Source: Cudoniella acicularis
Taxonomy: Eukaryota > Ascomycota > Leotiomycetes > Helotiales > Helotiaceae
Assembly (NCBI GenBank): GCA_013054445.1
Contig: JAAMPI010000087.1
Location: 1 to 64,000, forward strand
DNA: 64,000 nt
Direction: 5' to 3'
The notes below the pieces were generated by a model, which saw only the letters and a program-made list of their open reading frames with translations, was not told where the DNA came from and ran no database searches. Made by a program: the position numbers and the translations under genes. Position 1 is the stretch's first letter. Each line of letters starts with the position of its first letter. Below are positions 59,971 through 64,000 of this stretch, piece by piece.

Positions 59971-62233
59971 CTACACCCCTCCAGTATCCACTTCCTCACA
60001 CAAAACCTCGCGGGTATCACCAATATCAACCAGAACCTCGAAACTATCCTCCCGCGGGTCTCTGCTCCTTACAATCCTGAACAATCTCTTGATCTTAGTT
60101 TTCAGATCGATCCAAGTCTGCTCCGACGCATCCTTATATACAACATCTTTTACATTTCCCACAAAGCGAGACGCGAACACGAAAGTGAATGTCAAACAAG
60201 TGATGGAAGAGCTGGGGATCCCAGAATGCTCGGAAATGAGGACAAGGAAGTCGGACAGCGACGAGTCTCGAAGCTTGGAGGCGGATATTGGATTGTCTAT
60301 GTCGTAATTGAGATTCTTGTCCGGGAAGGTAAGGAAGATTTCATGCCTGCGTGCAGAACCCGAAGGCGGGATGAAAAATTGATGGTTTATGTCCGAGCTA
60401 CAAGACTGCGGGGTCATTGGAGTTAGATGTCTGAAGTGAGATTCAGTGTCGTCCTCCATGAGTGTACCGACCGTGGGCGTTGGACTTGTCGGCGTGAAAG
60501 GTTTTCCTAATTTCGGGGTTTTTCGCGGTAGCCGTGTGGCTTGAGGAGTCGTTGGCCCTCGAGGGGAGCCGTGAGAGGCGCCAGAGGAGAGTGTCTTGAT
60601 ACATCGTCAGCAATTGGGGTAATCGGAAGCTTGTATGGCCCTTACCTCTCCGTTCCTCTTATTCCAAGCGTGATCATTGTCGTTTGGAAACTTATTCGAG
60701 ATTTGTGGAGAGTTAATAGTTGGATTTTGCTCGGATCGTGAAGACCTAGATGACTCTGAAACTGCTTCTTCGTTTGTCCTGATTTTTTGTCGTTTAATCG
60801 GGCGAGAAGCCTCCTCATTCTCTCCTTCTTCAGTTGTTTCGCAATTCTTTCTTCTCGAAGGCAAGCGGGCCGGGCCATCCTCCAAAATTTCATTATTCTT
60901 CTGTGATCACATTAGCATTTCATGGCTTTCATGCATTTGAATTATAATTTACCAACCTTTTGCTGCACTTCCTCTAGCTTCAATACGGCTTTCGGGGCAA
61001 AAAGTTCTTCGAGTGATGGCAGATCAGGATCGGAATCGTCGTCGTAGATATCATTGAAAACACCACGATTTTTCTCCTTTGGCGAAGACTGCTGTGTTTT
61101 GCTCCAATAGGAGTTCTTGTTTTTCCAGCATTCATTGAAGGTCTTGACCTTTTCGTACTTGCCATTTTCAACAGGAGAAATGAAATGTTTCTTCCAGACT
61201 TCTAACGAAAGCATATTGATTCTTTTCAATACACGACTCTCAATTTTGTTATACCAAATGCCAATGTCACGGTGTTCCAAGTCCTCGAGCTCGGTGCCTC
61301 GCCGCAGCGAAGCCACAAAATTTATAATTTTTGTGTCCTGCATTTCAGGATTGTAACAATTGTTGTCGTGCATGAATGTGAAGATTCGATTGTCTGCGGA
61401 TGATGAAACTTCGGCGTCAGGGGTGTCCAGCCATTTCCGTGTGAAATCTTTTAGGGGGGTTTCGTCATTTTTGGGGTTTAGCATATCGATATGCTTGACA
61501 CATTCGTTCAGCAAAGCCGTACTTATCCAAAGTTAGCATTAAAAGTATTGATGAGGATTGAACATACTCGTTGAAATTCTCGCTATTTACAGACCCCGGG
61601 CTAACAGAGACATTCTCCGTATTCTTGTCACCATCAATGTTTTGTCCTTTGGTAGGACGTCTTTTAGTGCCACTTGGGGGTGGAGGACCCATAAAGTTCC
61701 TAGACTCCGGGCTCAATTCGCGAATGTCCATATCGTCCTCGTCCTAGGTATATCAGTCAGGTTTCTTTTTATTGTTAGACATATAGTAACCTCTGATCCT
61801 TCTTCACAAATCATACGCTCCTTCTTGCGCGATGCCCCAGCGCCTTTATACTTGTTGAAAGCTTTCAGTGAGAGAACGTGAGCAACTATGTTAATGATTC
61901 TAAGTTTGTTAGCGCTGTGAAAGTTCCAATATTTCTCTCCTCAAGGCTTACTTATTTCTTTCCTTGGACCAAATTGGCCACTCCGCATGTCCGTTTTGAG
62001 GCCAATAAGTCTTGCCGTGTTGAGAGTGTTCACAAAATTCCGCTGCCAGCCTCTTCGCTTCTTCGGAATCTGCTTTCAAAAAAAAGAAGCGGGTTGCCGC
62101 AGTTCAGACTTTGGATGGGGACTTTGTTCAAAGCTGTGTTAATGACCTTTCGATCTCGCCCAGGCCAGCTTTCGCTAAATCCCAGTTCGACGTATAAAGT
62201 TTTTAAGTTCTTAGAATTGACGGACGAAGACAT
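59971..62233 (-). CDS. Unknown-family protein, copy 2 (656 aa, seven exons)
   Basis: Exons on the minus strand: 62233-62110, 62069-61952, 61899-61791, 61743-61568, 61521-60957, 60900-60646 and 60594-59971. All phases close. Start MSSSVNSKNLKTLYVELGF. Then KRLAAEFCEHSQHGKTYWPQ and FNKYKGAGASRKKERM, and a core LLNECVKHIDMLNPKNDETP to IFTFMHDNNCYNPEMQDTK. A disordered Ser/Pro region follows. The C-terminal domain (KLRDSSLSDFLVLISEHSG, TWIDLKTKIKRLFRIVRSRD, DSFEVLVDIGD) lines up with the end of copy 1. Intron phases from exon 2 onward (2, 0, 2, 0, 0) follow those of copy 1, apart from one extra intron in copy 1. The first intron has a weak GTCTGA donor and ends in a T8 tract, so a one-base slip is possible there. 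No known domain. Confidence 0.72.
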
Positions 62234-64000
62234 CGGGCGTGGAGGTTTTCATCGGGAATTGGGCGCAAATTAAAACCATGCGAATAGTTGAGAAACAAGC
62301 GTCTTGCTTTCAGAGATTGCACTTATCGATGAGGATCCATTACCTTGTCTTTGCGTACACTATATACTTTCAGAACCCTAGTGTGACTTTTCGACCAAGA
62401 CCCTGACCACCCTGAGCGTGATTGAATGATCTGCCGATCACCTGCCTCTTTGTCGCTTTGCCAAGTATCTTGCATATACTATGTGGCTCGGGTGGCTGAA
62501 GGGGGTAGAAAGTTGGCTGCGGCCAGAAAAGAGCATGTCTAGTTTCATCCAGAGCCAACATTTGCGCTCGTTAGGCTGACTCGCTCTTATCGCGCGAATT
62601 AGCTTTACAGGATTTGCTGAACCATACTGTCGGGTCCGGAGCGTTAACCTCAAAAGGTGTCCCCCCCAGCGCGTAAGTTATGCGAGTTAAATCTAATTGG
62701 GGGTGATGAGGGGGATTCGCCACACAGCTGCAGGTCGGAAAGGTTGAGAGCTTCCCCCCGTCGGTAACACAAGCAAGGCTTTCGATTTTCGCCACTGATG
62801 TACGCCACAAAACGGCGCAGGCATCAATGAAATATTGGCGCCAGCCACTGGTCAAGACGTGGTGACCCTGGCTGAGGCACAGTTTGCAACAGAACCTGCA
62901 GCACGCCATGGAAGCGAAGGCAGAGTAACAAATAAGTATCTTCAGAACAATATTATTGGGTGAGGGCTCAGCGCATTGTTCCCACCGTAGATAGGTTCGC
63001 ATCTGCATAATGGTTAGAGCGGTGTGTCCAAGCCGCTTAACCAAATGCTACCTTATGGGTTGCTCGTTAGAAGGTAGTAAGGACATATTTTCCGTGCGGC
63101 AACAGCTCTGGTGCACGGGCTGGCCCACAATCGTTAGACACTAGTCTAAGAATTGACCGCTTCTTGATTTAGAATATTGGAAAAATGTTTCAAATTCGGG
63201 AGCAGGGGTATCGTTTGCGATACTTAACCCTTGTTCACCTCCTCGCTTCAAATTATGTGCGGGAAGCGCGGGTGCAGCGGCGTGCAAAACACTTCAAGAA
63301 GAATGACACAAACCTACGTTTTTAGGCAAATCTAGCGGTGCCATATGGTTACTGATCTTCTTGAATAACTTTTGGAAGGCTTTTGATGTGCTTAAACTTT
63401 GAAGTGTTGAGATTGACTTTTCGCATCAGCGACAACGGGTTTAGACATCGCGCGGGCGAGAAATACGCTAATTTACAGCCTCCATGTCCCTGTACTTGCC
63501 GAGTTGGAATGCTAACTCATCGCAATTCATTTCCACAATCAAAACAATTCTTTTCAATACCTGATTCGTAATTATTCCGCAAGATTTTACAATGAAACAT
63601 TTATTTTCGTTTTATTGAATACGCGTCTGGATGGCGCGGAGTAGTGAAGTGCAAATTTCAGGTCTTTGTAATTTAGTGACTGATCGCATTGCGACACTCC
63701 AGCACTCAATTCGCTGTGACCTAAAATGTTACAATGTCGACCTGCCGCCATTCGTTTGTACAAAATACATAAGATTAGAGTCTCAGCCTCATCAGTCCTG
63801 CATATAACTTTAACAGCATGGCCACCGTGTTTATCCTTACAGGGTCGTCATCTTGTTGAGGGGGCGAGAAAGAATACAGCAAATAGAAAAGACAGAGCAC
63901 GACCAACACTCCACCAACCAACCGGCAAATTGGGGAAGTAAGATTTTACGTAGTGGCGGTACTTTTAAGCCTACCTCTTTACACCTTTCGTAAACACTCC
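62234..64000. other. Region without a supported gene
   Basis: About 1.77 kb. A minus-strand open frame of about 157 codons (62571-63044) has Cys-rich text (RFCCKLCLSQGHHVLTSG, LACVTDGGKLSTFPTCSC) that could be part of a small secreted-type protein. It lacks a clear start, signal peptide and splice sites. Nothing else is supported to the window end. Confidence 0.35.

Noticed and set aside
63003..63056. tRNA-like palindrome (GGTTAAGCGGCTTGGACAC on the minus strand)
   Set aside because: No acceptor stem, no T-arm GTTCGAATC block and no correct spacing; just a short inverted repeat.

Overview
The window is nuclear DNA of a filamentous ascomycete, most likely a leotiomycete (Helotiales-like). The evidence is short GT-AG introns of about 45-100 bp with CTAAC/CTGAC branch points, fungus-only families (DUF6594, Zn2Cys6 factors, NHX exchanger, GPI-anchored Ser/Thr-rich proteins), AT-rich repeat-degraded islands and RIP-like decay. 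The lineage call is inferred from protein style; no database was searched. Exon limits were worked out by hand from splice consensus, phase and family expectation.

Layout. 1-5.2 kb: 5' end of a sucrose/alpha-glucoside transporter (-), an NHX Na+/H+ exchanger (+) and an epoxide-hydrolase-like gene with a frame break (+). 5.9-8.3 kb: two related genes of unknown function (-). 8.5-11.1 kb: a degenerate minisatellite, the last exon of a lost membrane-protein gene and AT-rich DNA. 11.1-15.0 kb: a C2H2/retropepsin-like chimera (-) and a DUF6594 membrane protein (+). 15.4-16.3 kb: three solo LTRs.

16.9-32.9 kb is the functional core. It holds a Zn2Cys6 regulator, a C2H2+Zn2Cys6 regulator, a P450, a gene in which an aldehyde dehydrogenase runs in frame into a zinc alcohol dehydrogenase, a vanillyl-alcohol-oxidase orthologue with all known active-site residues, and a decayed alpha/beta hydrolase. 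Together these would take eugenol- or 4-alkylphenol-type substrates through alcohol and aldehyde to acid (coniferyl alcohol to coniferaldehyde to ferulate, or vanillyl alcohol to vanillin to vanillate). A shared promoter motif lies upstream of the C2H2+Zn2Cys6 regulator, in the P450/dehydrogenase divergent promoter and upstream of the oxidase; a weaker inverted copy lies upstream of the hydrolase. The cluster seems to be eroding: an in-frame TAG interrupts the dehydrogenase fusion, and the hydrolase carries two TAGs and a 10-bp duplication.

33-54 kb: small hypothetical genes, an F-box gene, an ankyrin gene, a fatty acyl-CoA reductase, a small membrane protein, a membrane-protein gene split by a RIP-damaged Tc1/mariner element, a GH51 arabinofuranosidase, two GPI-type secreted proteins, a broken Mo-cofactor oxidoreductase and a GMC oxidoreductase remnant. 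54-62.3 kb: two tandem seven-exon genes of one unrecognised family with matching intron phases, separated by MITE-like repeats in alternating orientation. The last 1.7 kb has no supported gene.
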